Positions 25,546 to 33,497 of a DNA stretch of 64,000 nucleotides are shown piece after piece. The stretch is from Pseudomonas sp. GM50 (GTDB lineage Bacteria; Pseudomonadota; Gammaproteobacteria; Pseudomonadales; Pseudomonadaceae), in contig NZ_AKJK01000044.1 of assembly GCF_000282375.1 (NCBI RefSeq), positions 56,352-120,351 of the forward strand, in the 5' to 3' direction. Under the pieces are notes generated by a model. That model saw only the letters and a list, made by a program, of their open reading frames with translations. It had not been told where the DNA came from and did no database searches. A program made the translations under genes and the position numbers. Positions within the stretch are counted from its first letter, which is position 1. Every line of letters begins with the position of its first letter.

Positions 25546-25619
25546 GGTAGCTGTGCGCAGGGCGCCCTCGGGCGCGCCGGGTTCGTCTCCGCCGGTCTGC
25601 TAACCTGCACACAGCTGCC
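25546..25619 (+). ncRNA. Candidate structured leader RNA (three-way junction) before the DUF6124 gene
   Basis: A 16-bp closing stem pairs 25546-25561 (GGTAGCTGTGCGCAGG) with 25604-25619 (CCTGCACACAGCTGCC), with one G-U pair and one A-C mismatch. Inside are a GCGCC-CTCG-GGCGC hairpin (25562-25575) and a CCGG/CCGG hairpin with a 10-11 base loop (25577-25595), then the single-stranded TCTGCTAA. It ends 53 bases before the ATG of the DUF6124 gene. I recall very similar blocks in front of other small Pseudomonas genes of this type, which would make it a multi-copy cis-regulatory RNA or a mobile repeat. Not a match to a named riboswitch that I know. Confidence 0.55.
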
Positions 25620-25672
25620 ACCTTCGTTTAGCAGCGATTCGGTGATGGCTCCATATTGTTGGAGACGTAAAT

Positions 25673-26029
25673 ATGTTCAAGGTAACGCCAAACCCACCAG
25701 ACGCCGATCCGATTTCCCCATACGAACCCGATTCAAAAAAGCTCAATGAGGCCGCCAAACGCGCCCTCGACTTCCACTTCCCGTCGAATGCCGACATCAA
25801 AGCCACCGCGCGTACACCCAGCACTATGTTTTCCGTGGCCCCAGAAGCCACAGCCGAAACCCTGGCGGTTTTTTTGGTCGAGACGCTGGCCTCGGTCGAT
25901 GTGATGGTCCATCAGTTGGTGGATCATCTGGAGGGTGAGTCGCGCTACGCCCTGCTGGGCATTTCAAACAGCATCATGGTGGCGGAGATCACCGCGAACC
26001 GGGTGCTGGATAAAATCAATACACCTTAG
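25673..26029 (+). CDS. DUF6124-family protein
   Basis: A 118-residue soluble protein that begins MFKVTPNPPDADPISPYEPD, with a disordered proline-rich N-terminus and a helical C-terminus (ETLAVFLVETLASVDVMVHQLVDHLEG...). It belongs to the small Pseudomonas family DUF6124 (formerly grouped with DUF3077), which tends to be present in many copies per genome. GGAGA lies about 7 bases before the ATG. The structured leader just upstream suggests post-transcriptional control. Function unknown. Confidence 0.8.
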   Translation: MFKVTPNPPDADPISPYEPDSKKLNEAAKRALDFHFPSNADIKATARTPSTMFSVAPEATAETLAVFLVETLASVDVMVHQLVDHLEGESRYALLGISNSIMVAEITANRVLDKINTP

Positions 26030-26050
26030 AAATATGAACTCCACTCCCCC

Positions 26051-26149
26051 CTGTAGGAGCGAGGCTTGCCCGCGAAGGCGTCAGGTCTGGCACACCGCGT
26101 TATCGTTCTTCGCAGGCAAGTCGGATCGCCGCACCGCTCGCTCCTACAC
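26051..26149. repeat. REPIN of the GTAGGAGCGAGG type, left of the toxin-antitoxin pair
   Basis: The left half starts CTGTAGGAGCGAGGCTTGCC and the right half ends with CGCTCGCTCCTAC. Its right half, together with 16 following bases, is repeated in the same direction at 27307-27363, beyond the RES toxin gene. Confidence 0.88.
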
Positions 26150-26190
26150 TGGGTGTGTTGCAGGCAAATGTTGTTGGACTAGGTCTTTCC

Positions 26191-26202
26191 TGCCATTTGG
26201 CA
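26191..26202. promoter_or_regulatory. TGCCA-TT-TGGCA inverted repeat at the toxin-antitoxin promoter
   Basis: A perfect 12-bp inverted repeat directly precedes a -10-like TATAGT (26204-26209); a further TGCCA half-site lies at 26213. Since Xre/ParS antitoxins repress their own operons, this is a plausible autoregulatory operator. Confidence 0.5.
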
Positions 26203-26241
26203 CTATAGTTTATGCCAGATGACAAAACGGCGGAGACTGCC

Positions 26242-26802
26242 ATGAGCGCCAAGAAAAAAGATGTTGTTGTCGACGAGGCTGTCAAAGATGCCAGCCAAAA
26301 AACAAAGGTTAAACCACGCGAATCCAACGTTGCCGTAACCGTCTTGAGTAATGGCGTGGCAATGCCGGGTTCGAGTCGCGTGCCCCCAATGGTTGCGGTC
26401 TTGCTTTCTGGAAAAAATAGCGATGATCGTATGGAGATTTACAGGGCCGTCAGAAACGGTTTCCCGCTGCAGTCGGTGCTCGACATGATCGAAAACAGCG
26501 AGGTGTATAAGCAACGCGGCGTGCTGTCGAAAATCGTTGGCGCATCTGATCGCACGCTTGCGCGGCGGTTGAAAACGCCCAATGAAGTGTTGACCGCGGA
26601 GCAAAGCACGCGAGCGCTCAACTATGCCGAGGTCTTGGAAAAGGCAACGGATGTGCTGGGTTCGCGTGAGCTTGCCGAGCAGTGGATGGTCAAACCTGCA
26701 CGGGGCCTGGATGGTGAGGTGCCCATCGACCTGATTTCAAATTCGGTCGGGTATGAGTTGGTGACTGACTTTCTGACGCGCATTGAGTACGGGGTCTATT
26801 GA
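26242..26802 (+). CDS. Xre/MbcA/ParS-type antitoxin of a RES toxin-antitoxin pair
   Basis: A 186-residue antitoxin. The first 40 residues are lysine-rich and probably disordered. The middle holds the Xre-like helix-turn-helix (LSKIVGASDRTLARRLKTPNEVLTAEQSTRALNYAEVLEKATDVLGS) and the C-terminus the toxin-binding ParS/MbcA domain (AEQWMVKPARGLDGEVPIDLISNSVGYELVTDFLTRIEYGVY). Its TGA overlaps the ATG of the RES gene by one base, so the two are coupled. The ATG at 26242 is chosen because GGAG lies eight bases upstream; an in-frame ATG at 26212 has no ribosome site. It neutralises the toxin by binding and probably represses the operon. Confidence 0.9.
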   Translation: MSAKKKDVVVDEAVKDASQKTKVKPRESNVAVTVLSNGVAMPGSSRVPPMVAVLLSGKNSDDRMEIYRAVRNGFPLQSVLDMIENSEVYKQRGVLSKIVGASDRTLARRLKTPNEVLTAEQSTRALNYAEVLEKATDVLGSRELAEQWMVKPARGLDGEVPIDLISNSVGYELVTDFLTRIEYGVY

Positions 26803-27299
26803 TGGCTAAAGACCCTTTGAGCAGTGAGATTCACTTTTGGCGCCTGGATCCTGCTGAGCATGCCCCCAGTTGGAATTCGGGTATTGGGGCTGAAAAGGTG
26901 GGTGGGCGCTGGAACCCTAAAGGTATGGCCACGGTTTATGCAGCCCTGGATGCCTCTACGGCCATCCTTGAAGTTGCGGTGCATAAAGATTTCGATGCGT
27001 TGGATTGCAAGCCCCATCGTCTTACGCAGGCCCGTGTGCTGAACCCTTCCAGGATTTATGTGGTGCAGCCCGACAGCATCGCAAACTCTAATTGGCTGGT
27101 ACCGGGTACCCCGAGTCGCAGCCAGCAACAGTTCGGTGCTGACCTGCTAAGTGTGTACCCTTTTGTGTTGGTCCCTTCTAGTGTCTCGCCGCATAGCTGG
27201 AATTTGTTGATGAACCCGCAATTGGCAAATGGGTTGTACGAGCTGGTGTTGCAAGAGCCTTTTGCCCTTGATGGGCGGCTTAATAAGCCTTTGTCATAA
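26802..27299 (+). CDS. RES-domain NAD+-degrading toxin
   Basis: A 165-residue RES-domain toxin. The three namesake residues are visible: Arg14 in FWRL together with Arg36 in GGRWNPKG, Glu57 in STAILEVAVH and Ser126 in VPSSVSPHSWNLLMNP. Characterised RES toxins (MbcT, and related Xre-RES systems in Photorhabdus and Pseudomonas putida) destroy NAD+ by phosphorolysis or hydrolysis, and ParT in this family ADP-ribosylates Prs. The length and order antitoxin-then-toxin match these modules. The pair is enclosed by two same-direction REP copies. Confidence 0.92.
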   Translation: MAKDPLSSEIHFWRLDPAEHAPSWNSGIGAEKVGGRWNPKGMATVYAALDASTAILEVAVHKDFDALDCKPHRLTQARVLNPSRIYVVQPDSIANSNWLVPGTPSRSQQQFGADLLSVYPFVLVPSSVSPHSWNLLMNPQLANGLYELVLQEPFALDGRLNKPLS

Positions 27300-27302
27300 A
27301 GG

Positions 27303-27363
27303 TGCCTTCGCGGGCAAGTCGGATCGCCGCACCGCTCGCTCCTACAGGGGGCGTGTTGTAGGC
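27303..27363. repeat. REP half right of the toxin-antitoxin pair, direct repeat of 26109-26165
   Basis: Of 57 aligned bases only five differ from 26109-26165, including the non-REP tail GTGTTGTAGGC versus GTGTTGCAGGC. Identity outside the palindromic core points to a shared origin of both flanks. Confidence 0.85.
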
Positions 27364-27367
27364 GGAT

Positions 27368-28390
27368 TTAATCGCGGCGCGTCGCATCCGCGAGCGAGGT
27401 CGCGGAACGCAGGACTGAACCCAGTTCCACCTTGCTCTTCACGCCCAGTTGCAGGTAGCAGTTGCGCAAATAAGTGCGCACCGTCGCAGGGCTCAACTCC
27501 AGGATTTTGGCAATCTCCTTGTAGGAATGGCCGGCGGCAAACAGCATCGCTGCCGTTCGCTCGCGTGGCGCAAGCATCGCCCCGCGCGACTGGGCTTCGA
27601 GCGACAGGATAACGTGCTCGGCGTTAGGGCTCAGTGTCAGGGCGCAGCGGCCCAGACGCATCACGCAGGGTGCCTTTTGCAGTTGCGCGATCACCTGCGC
27701 GGGAAGCATTGAACCGTTCCAGCCGGGTAACTCACGTTCAATGGCTGCACACAGCGTTGCCCCCACGTACAGCAAGCTACCGTCCATACGCGCGACACCA
27801 AAGTCCGACGCCCCGTTGCCCGTGTCGAAGCGGATCATGTCCTGCACCTGAAATCGCCACAGCTGCAACAGATGGTCGCAGAAGGCGGAAAACAGATCGG
27901 CCTCGCTGTCGTTGAAAGCCGAGGCATCAATGCCTCGGTAGAGACAGACGAAGAACATCAAGCCGCTTTCGGGTAACTCGAAGGTGATGCACATCAGGTA
28001 GTAGAGGTCGTGGCGCCGAGCGAAGGCGTTCACTTCTTCATTGGGGTCGGTGAAGCCGCTGTCGCGCACGACCTCACCGGGTCGGCTCATGGTGTCTTGG
28101 GAGAATTTGTCGTTGCGCGCACACGTGTGCCACTCGGCGGCAAACGACTCGGGCAGATTGATTCGCCCGTGCATCCAGTTTCTGGGCGAAACATCGACGC
28201 CTGACCCGGACATCTCGCCCCACCAGGCCGAAGCGAAGGGCACCAGTTGGCTGAATGCCTGCAGGCCGTCGGTGATGAAGCGGGATGCACCGCGATCTCG
28301 GGCAAGACGCCCCAGGTGCAATACGCAAAGATTGAATGCCTGCAATGTTGCCATCGACGCCTTGGCACCGACCTCATCACCCTCCTCCAT
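27368..28390 (-). CDS. LuxR-family transcriptional regulator
   Basis: A 340-residue regulator with a long N-terminal part lacking a recognised ligand domain and a C-terminal GerE/LuxR helix-turn-helix (MLAPRERTAAMLFAAGHSYKEIAKILELSPATVRTYLRNCYLQLGVKSKVEL). No autoinducer-binding motif is seen, so it is not a clear quorum-sensing receptor. I chose ATG at 28390, preceded by AGGA at nine bases; an upstream ATG at 28435 would add 15 residues but has no ribosome site. Its stop lies only five bases from the REP copy beyond the toxin gene. Targets unknown. Confidence 0.85.
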   Translation of the reverse strand: MEEGDEVGAKASMATLQAFNLCVLHLGRLARDRGASRFITDGLQAFSQLVPFASAWWGEMSGSGVDVSPRNWMHGRINLPESFAAEWHTCARNDKFSQDTMSRPGEVVRDSGFTDPNEEVNAFARRHDLYYLMCITFELPESGLMFFVCLYRGIDASAFNDSEADLFSAFCDHLLQLWRFQVQDMIRFDTGNGASDFGVARMDGSLLYVGATLCAAIERELPGWNGSMLPAQVIAQLQKAPCVMRLGRCALTLSPNAEHVILSLEAQSRGAMLAPRERTAAMLFAAGHSYKEIAKILELSPATVRTYLRNCYLQLGVKSKVELGSVLRSATSLADATRRD

Positions 28391-28545
28391 CGTTCTGATC
28401 CTGTTCGCTACATGGCGTATTATTTTTTTGACCATGCCATAGGCGCAGTGATTGCGTCCAGTTCTGGGGGTTGTCGAACACCAAAGTCGCTCACCACAAA
28501 CTCTGCAGGAAGCGTAAAGTCACGATCGTCATCAAGGAGCAAAAC

Positions 28546-28836
28546 ATGACTCATCCGTTGTCCCCACCACTACGGGAAATTTATCTCTCGGAGACATCCG
28601 ACCGGGACCTGTTTAATCGCATTGCCAGTGAACTGGAGCAAGGGCTGGGCGGGACCTGGACGGCACAGATCAATGGTTTGGATCAGCGTTATTGGGACCT
28701 GGCAGTCGAGGGGCAAACGATTACGCTGCATCTGGAACATTATCTGGGAATCATGCTGCTTGTGGAGGACGCGGATCCGAATTGGATCGCGTCGGAGCGT
28801 TTCCAGGCAGTGGTGCGGCGGTTGCAGACGGATTGA
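28546..28836 (+). CDS. Small conserved protein, possibly DUF3630
   Basis: A 96-residue acidic protein, MTHPLSPPLREIYLSETSD..., with the block QRYWDLAVEGQTITLHLEHYLGIMLLVED, which resembles small gamma-proteobacterial proteins of the DUF3630 type, though I cannot confirm the family. AAGGAG lies seven bases before the ATG, a strong site that overrides the earlier in-frame start. It is divergent from the LuxR gene and ends in a strong terminator. Function unknown. Confidence 0.68.
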   Translation: MTHPLSPPLREIYLSETSDRDLFNRIASELEQGLGGTWTAQINGLDQRYWDLAVEGQTITLHLEHYLGIMLLVEDADPNWIASERFQAVVRRLQTD

Positions 28837-28839
28837 ACG

Positions 28840-28869
28840 AAAACGGGCGCCATGATCGGCGCCCGTTTT
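28840..28869 (+). terminator. Rho-independent terminator
   Basis: AAAACGGGCGCC and GGCGCCCGTTTT are exact complements around ATGATC, three bases after the stop of the 96-residue protein gene. Symmetry allows use by the convergent hydrolase gene as well. Confidence 0.9.
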
Positions 28870-28932
28870 ACTTAAAGAAAAAATCACATCTAAGAATAAC
28901 CTGACCGAGCAAACTCGCTCGTCTAGCGGTGT

Positions 28933-29466
28933 TCAGACTTTGATTACGCTGGCCGGCATCACATCGATTCGCGCCACGGAGCCGGTCAGGTGCGCCAGAT
29001 CCTTGTTGTGTTCGGCGATGATGTCTTCGGCGCTCATCGTGCCGTTGTCGATGGTGGAATGGGCGTCGGCCACCAGCAAGACGTCGTAGCCCAATTGATG
29101 CGCCTGGCGAACGGTGGCGTTGATGCAGTAGTCGGTTTGCAGGCCGCAGATGATCAGGCGGTCGGCGTCCAGCTCTTGCAGCTGTTCATGCAAGTGGGTC
29201 TGGTAGAACGAATCCGGGGTGGTTTTGCGCACGCGCAAGTCTTCGGGTGAAGTCTTCAGACGGTCGGCCAGTTGCCAGCCTTCGCTGCCGTACTGCAGCA
29301 GGTCGCCCTCTTCTTCATGCTGGATCAGGATGACCGGGATGTTGGCGGTTCGGGCTTTGGTGCTGAGGTCGTTGATGGTGTCGATGACGCGCTGGATGTC
29401 GAAGCATTCATACTCGCCGGTGCACAGCGCGTGTTGGACATCGATGATCAGGAGTGCGGTGCTCAT
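28933..29466 (-). CDS. Isochorismatase-like cysteine hydrolase
   Basis: A 177-residue enzyme of the isochorismatase/nicotinamidase superfamily. The catalytic triad is visible as Asp9 (ALLIIDVQHAL), Lys81 (VRKTTPDSFYQT) and Cys114 (CGLQTDYCINATVRQA). The family hydrolyses C-N or C-O bonds in nicotinamide, carbamoyl compounds, ureidoacrylate or isochorismate; the substrate here is not set by sequence. The start at 29466 has AAGGAAG seven bases upstream and fits the family's N-terminus; earlier in-frame codons are excluded. Confidence 0.88.
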   Translation of the reverse strand: MSTALLIIDVQHALCTGEYECFDIQRVIDTINDLSTKARTANIPVILIQHEEEGDLLQYGSEGWQLADRLKTSPEDLRVRKTTPDSFYQTHLHEQLQELDADRLIICGLQTDYCINATVRQAHQLGYDVLLVADAHSTIDNGTMSAEDIIAEHNKDLAHLTGSVARIDVMPASVIKV

Positions 29467-29558
29467 GGCTTCCTTCCTTAGATAGGTCGGTAGAACGATG
29501 GAATTCAACTCCCTTTTTAACCTGTAGCAACTGTCGAGTTTGCGAGGCTGCGTTCGAG

Positions 29559-29651
29559 CCCCGTAGGAGCTGCCGAAGGCTGCGATCTTTTGATCTTGCT
29601 TTCGCTGACATCAAAGGCAAAAGATCGCAGCCTTCGGCAGCGCCTACGGGG
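29559..29651. repeat. REPIN of the GCTGCCGAAGGCTGCGATC type
   Basis: CCCCGTAGGAGCTGCCGAAG at the left and CTTCGGCAGCGCCTACGGGG at the right form arms of about 32 bases with AAAGATCGCAGCC in the stem. It is a different REP class from the GTGGGAGC elements elsewhere in the window and lies between a hydrolase promoter and the ggt stop. Confidence 0.88.
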
Positions 29652-29694
29652 ATCGGGGCCACCCGGGAGTTCAGGTGGCCGGTGATCGCCTGCT

Positions 29695-31422
29695 TTAGTA
29701 ACCGAGTGACAACCCGGTATTACGCCGTGGATCGTTCGCGCCATAGAAGCGGTTCTTGCCCACTGGCTTGCCTTCCAGCGAAGGCGCACCTACCAGAATA
29801 GCTGCGATATGGTTCGGGTCTTGCGGCCCGGCAAATTTGTGCCCCCAGCTTTCGAGCATCTTCTTGGTGTCCGGGCTGGTGGCGAAGTTCTCCAGGTTGG
29901 TTTCTTCCGGCAGCCATTGCTGGTGGAAGCGCGGCGCATCCACCGCTTCCTGGATGTTCATGCCGTAGTCGATCACGTTGAGGATGGTCAGCAGTGTTGC
30001 GGTGATGATGCGGCTGCCACCGGGAGTGCCGACGACCATGACGACCTTGCCGTCCTTGGTGACGATGGTCGGGCTCATGGACGACAGCGGCGCTTTGCCA
30101 GGGGCGATGGCGTTGGCTTCGCCCTGCACCAGCCCGTACATGTTCGGCACGCCGATTTTCGAGGTGAAGTCGTCCATTTCATCGTTGAGGATGACCCCGG
30201 TTTTGCTCGCCATGACACCGGCGCCGAACCAGTCGTTGAGGGTGTAGGTCACCGACACCGCATTGCCCCATTTGTCGACGATCGAGTAATGGGTGGTATT
30301 GCTGCCTTCGTGGGGCGCCACGCCGGGTTTGATCTCGCGGGATACGCCGGCCTTCTGCGGGTCGATGGCTTCGCGGATTTTGGTCGCGTAGTTTTTATCC
30401 AGCAGATGAGCGATTGGATTTTTCACAAAGTCCGGGTCGCCGAGGTAGCTGTTGCGGTCCACATACGCGTGACGCATCGCTTCGATCTGATAGTGCATCG
30501 CCTGAGCCGAGCGGAAACCCAGGTCTTTCATCGGGTAGCCGTCGAGGATGTTCATGATCTCGCAGATCACCACGCCACCGGAGCTTGGCGGTGGCGCCGA
30601 GACCACGTGATAGCCACGGTAATCGCACTCGATCGGCGCCAGTTCGCGGGTCTGGTATTTGTCGAGGTCAGCCTGGGTGATGATGCCCTTGTTGGCCTGG
30701 CTGGAAGTGACGATGGCGTCGGCCACCCAGCCCTTATAGAAACCGTCGGCGCCCTTCTCGGAAATTTCCCGCAGGGTTTTGCTCAAGTCTTTTTGTACGA
30801 GTTTCTGGCCCACCTGCATCGGTTCGCCATTGCTCAGGAAGATCGAGCCCGAGTCGCGCATGTCTTTCTTGAAGACGTCGGTGGCGTACTCCAGCAAGTC
30901 GACATCGCCCTGTTCCAACACAAAACCGTCTTCGGCAAGCTTGATCGCCGGAGCGATCACTTCCTTGCGGGGTTTGGTACCGTATTTCTTCAGGGCCAGT
31001 TCCATGCCCGAGACGGTGCCCGGCACGCCAACGGCAAGATGGCCGCGTGTGCTCAGGTCCGGGATGACGTTGCCCGCTTTGTCGAGGTACATGTCGGGGG
31101 TCGCGGCCAGCGGGGCTTTTTCACGGAAGTCGAGGAAGGTCTTGCGCCCGTCCGCCAATTGAATCGTCATGAAACCGCCGCCGCCCAGGTTACCCGCCGC
31201 GGGGTACACCACCGCCAGCGCATAACCCACCGCAACGGCGGCATCGACGGCGTTGCCGCCATTCTTGAGCACATCGACGCCGACGTGGCTGGCCAGATGC
31301 TGGGCGGTGACGACCATGCCGTTTTCGGCTGCGACCGGGGCGACGGAGGCCGCGTGGCCGGTCAGGCAGCTCAGCGCCAATGCGGTTGCCACGAGCGATT
31401 TGGTAAAAGGTTCGAACTTCAT
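29695..31422 (-). CDS. ggt: Gamma-glutamyltransferase, periplasmic
   Basis: Gamma-glutamyltranspeptidase cleaves the gamma-glutamyl bond of glutathione and transfers the group to water or an amino acid in the periplasm. The 575-residue proenzyme has a signal peptide (to about residue 25), the large subunit, then the autocleavage site before Thr376 in SNTTHYSIVDKWGNAVSVTYTLN, which becomes the catalytic N-terminus of the small subunit. The oxyanion and substrate blocks GNLGGGGFM and GGSRIITATLLTILNVIDY are present. Length matches E. coli Ggt (580). Monocistronic and divergent from ogt. Confidence 0.95.
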   Translation of the reverse strand: MKFEPFTKSLVATALALSCLTGHAASVAPVAAENGMVVTAQHLASHVGVDVLKNGGNAVDAAVAVGYALAVVYPAAGNLGGGGFMTIQLADGRKTFLDFREKAPLAATPDMYLDKAGNVIPDLSTRGHLAVGVPGTVSGMELALKKYGTKPRKEVIAPAIKLAEDGFVLEQGDVDLLEYATDVFKKDMRDSGSIFLSNGEPMQVGQKLVQKDLSKTLREISEKGADGFYKGWVADAIVTSSQANKGIITQADLDKYQTRELAPIECDYRGYHVVSAPPPSSGGVVICEIMNILDGYPMKDLGFRSAQAMHYQIEAMRHAYVDRNSYLGDPDFVKNPIAHLLDKNYATKIREAIDPQKAGVSREIKPGVAPHEGSNTTHYSIVDKWGNAVSVTYTLNDWFGAGVMASKTGVILNDEMDDFTSKIGVPNMYGLVQGEANAIAPGKAPLSSMSPTIVTKDGKVVMVVGTPGGSRIITATLLTILNVIDYGMNIQEAVDAPRFHQQWLPEETNLENFATSPDTKKMLESWGHKFAGPQDPNHIAAILVGAPSLEGKPVGKNRFYGANDPRRNTGLSLGY

Positions 31423-31573
31423 GAGTCGGTCTCTTTTTGTTTTCAGGTTCTGTTCAAAAACAGCGGGAACGGTTCAAGAGCAGTAGGCAAGTATGGCTGG
31501 GATTGCGTATTGCGCCTCCCCGACGAGGCAGTATGCTGGGCCCCTGTTCAGCACTTTTGCGGAGTCCGCCGGC

Positions 31574-32092
31574 ATGTCCTACACCTTCACCACCCTGGCG
31601 TCTCCGGTCGGCGAATTGAAACTGGTGGCGAAAGGCGCGCGACTGGCGGCCATCCTCTGGGAAAACGACAAACCGGGCCGGGTAAGGCTGGGACCGATGA
31701 CTGAAGCGGCGGACAACCCGATCCTGGTGCGCACCGCACAGCAGTTGCAGGAATACTTCGCCGGCACGCGTAACCGTTTCGAGCTGGAACTGGACTTTGC
31801 CGGGACGGAATTTCAGCAGAAGGTATGGCAGGCGTTACTGACCATTCCGTTTGGCGAGACTCGCAGCTACAGCGAGATAGCCCGGCAGATCGGCAATCCC
31901 AGTGCGGTTCGCGCGGTGGGTGCGGCGAATGGCAAGAATCCGATTTCGATTATCGCGCCGTGTCATCGGGTGATTGGGGCGTCGGGGAAACTGACGGGGT
32001 TTGCCGGTGGGCTTGAGGCGAAAGAGCGGTTGCTGACGCTGGAGGGGTACGAGTGCCACGGGGCCGGCAGGATGGATGATTTGTTTATCTAA
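31574..32092 (+). CDS. ogt: O6-methylguanine-DNA methyltransferase
   Basis: A 172-residue suicide DNA-repair methyltransferase that moves alkyl groups from O6-methylguanine onto its own cysteine. The active-site block ISIIAPCHRVIGASGKLTGFAGG has Cys130 in PCHRV, and the DNA-binding wing QQKVWQALLTIPFGETRSYSEIARQIGNPSAVRAVG precedes it. It is the Ogt/AGT length without the N-terminal Ada regulatory domain. The ATG at 31574 follows GGAG by nine bases; the open frame reaches back into the ggt leader but is not coding there. Confidence 0.93.
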   Translation: MSYTFTTLASPVGELKLVAKGARLAAILWENDKPGRVRLGPMTEAADNPILVRTAQQLQEYFAGTRNRFELELDFAGTEFQQKVWQALLTIPFGETRSYSEIARQIGNPSAVRAVGAANGKNPISIIAPCHRVIGASGKLTGFAGGLEAKERLLTLEGYECHGAGRMDDLFI

Positions 32093-32133
32093 CGGCCCCT
32101 ACAAAAAGACAGGGAACATCTCTCAGCAATTAC

Positions 32134-32952
32134 CTAGATCGCCGCCCGCAATTCCCGTGGCGACAGGCCATAGTGTGAGCGAAAACGCACTGCAAAACGT
32201 GAGGCCGAGGCGTAACCGCTGGCACCGGCAATTTCACCGATGGGGCGAGAAGTGGTTTGCAACCATTGCAGCGCCGTCGCCAGCCGAACGTTTTCCAGAA
32301 TATTCCTGAAACTGCTCCCCTCATTGGCCAGTTGGCGACGCAACGTCGACTCCCCCAGGTTCAGGTGTTGTGCAACATGCGCAACAGTCCAGTCTCTCTC
32401 CGGGCTGCTCATTACCAACTGCTGCACCCGTTCGCACAGAGGATCGTTGCGATCCATCAGCAGCGGTCCGGCCTGGCCGCCGAGGCACAGGCTCAGAAGC
32501 ACCGCTTCCCCATAGTGGGTGCGTAATGCATCCGGAGCATCCGCATTGATGGCCGCCAACAACTGATCCCATGCCTGTGTGGTATGCCTGTCCAGAGGGA
32601 CACACAGGTCTGTCTTCTGGGCATGGCGATGGCTGATGATCTGCTGGCCATATCGGCTGCTGAAGTTACGCAGTGTCGAACCGGGAAAGGTCACCACATC
32701 GGCAATGTAGTGACCGTGAAGGCCGGGGAAGTTCGAGATGCCAAGCTCGCGCCCGGCCGGCATCAGAATCAGATGTTGCGGCCCTGCACGCATCTGCCGG
32801 TCATCCCATTGCAGCAGTTTTTCCCCCTGCCGCACTCGACACAAGGCGGTAGCGAATATCGGCACCCGTTGCAATGTATGGGGCTGTCGCGCCCGTATGA
32901 CACACGCATCGATAATGTTTTCCCGGTGCTGTATGCCGACACAAGGGCGCAT
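32134..32952 (-). CDS. AraC-family transcriptional regulator
   Basis: A 272-residue regulator with a cupin-like N-terminal region and the C-terminal AraC DNA-binding domain (DWTVAHVAQHLNLGESTLRRQLANEGSSFRNILENVRLATALQWLQ and IGEIAGASGYASASRFAVRFRSHYGLSPRELR). It starts five bases after the stop of a PEBP gene on the same strand, so the two are one transcript, an unusual arrangement that suggests the regulator works with or controls that gene. Related regulators in gamma-proteobacteria govern acid, virulence or membrane-protein genes. The effector is unknown. Confidence 0.9.
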   Translation of the reverse strand: MRPCVGIQHRENIIDACVIRARQPHTLQRVPIFATALCRVRQGEKLLQWDDRQMRAGPQHLILMPAGRELGISNFPGLHGHYIADVVTFPGSTLRNFSSRYGQQIISHRHAQKTDLCVPLDRHTTQAWDQLLAAINADAPDALRTHYGEAVLLSLCLGGQAGPLLMDRNDPLCERVQQLVMSSPERDWTVAHVAQHLNLGESTLRRQLANEGSSFRNILENVRLATALQWLQTTSRPIGEIAGASGYASASRFAVRFRSHYGLSPRELRAAI

Positions 32953-32957
32953 TGTTC

Positions 32958-33497
32958 TTAACGTCCGTAAGTTGAAGTGATGGTCGCTTTGGCCAAGGCG
33001 TTGGCATTGAGCATATAGCCCACCAAGGCGCCGCTGGCCTGGTTGTCGAGTGGTAGCTTATCGACTTTCAGCGCCCATACGGTGAATTGATAGCGATGCG
33101 GCTTATCCCCTACTGGAGGGCAAGCCCCGCCAAACCCCGGTTGGCCATAATCGGTTCGCCCTTGTACTGCACCGGCAGGCAGGTTCGAGCCGACCCCTCT
33201 TGGCAAACTGCTGGTTGAAGCGGGTAAGTTGACCACCGTCCAATGCCACCAGCCGCTGCCGGTCGGTGCATCGGGATCGTAGACCGTGATCGCGTAACTT
33301 TTAGTCCCCGCCGGGGCATTGCTCCAGGAAAGCTCGGGCGAAGTATTGCCCCCTTCGCAACCGAACCCCTGGAACACCTCGCGGCTGGTCAACGGGCGGT
33401 TTTCAGCAATATCCTGGCTCTTCAGCGAGAAGTCGGCAGCGTGTCCAGTGAGCACGACCCCCATGGACAATGCGGATAGGATTATTCTGATGTTCAT
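32958..33497 (-). CDS. YbhB/YbcL-family PEBP-like protein, exported
   Basis: A 179-residue phosphatidylethanolamine-binding (Raf kinase inhibitor-like) fold protein with a signal peptide (MNIRIILSALSMGVVLTGHA). Core blocks are NTSPELSWSNAPAGTKSYAITVYDPDAPTGSGWWHWTVVNLPA and GQPGFGGACPPVGDKPHRYQFTVWAL, covering the anion-binding pocket DPDAP...GxHR-type motif. Periplasmic PEBP-like proteins of bacteria such as E. coli YbcL have no fixed biochemical role. It heads a two-gene unit with an AraC regulator. Confidence 0.9.
   Translation of the reverse strand: MNIRIILSALSMGVVLTGHAADFSLKSQDIAENRPLTSREVFQGFGCEGGNTSPELSWSNAPAGTKSYAITVYDPDAPTGSGWWHWTVVNLPASTSSLPRGVGSNLPAGAVQGRTDYGQPGFGGACPPVGDKPHRYQFTVWALKVDKLPLDNQASGALVGYMLNANALAKATITSTYGR

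Noticed and set aside
26350..26380. A tRNA-like GGTTCGAGTC T-arm
   Set aside because: It lies inside the antitoxin coding frame and no acceptor stem or anticodon arm can be drawn around it.
29809..31704. A 631-codon open frame opposite ggt
   Set aside because: Antisense shadow of ggt; no ribosome site and no known domain.
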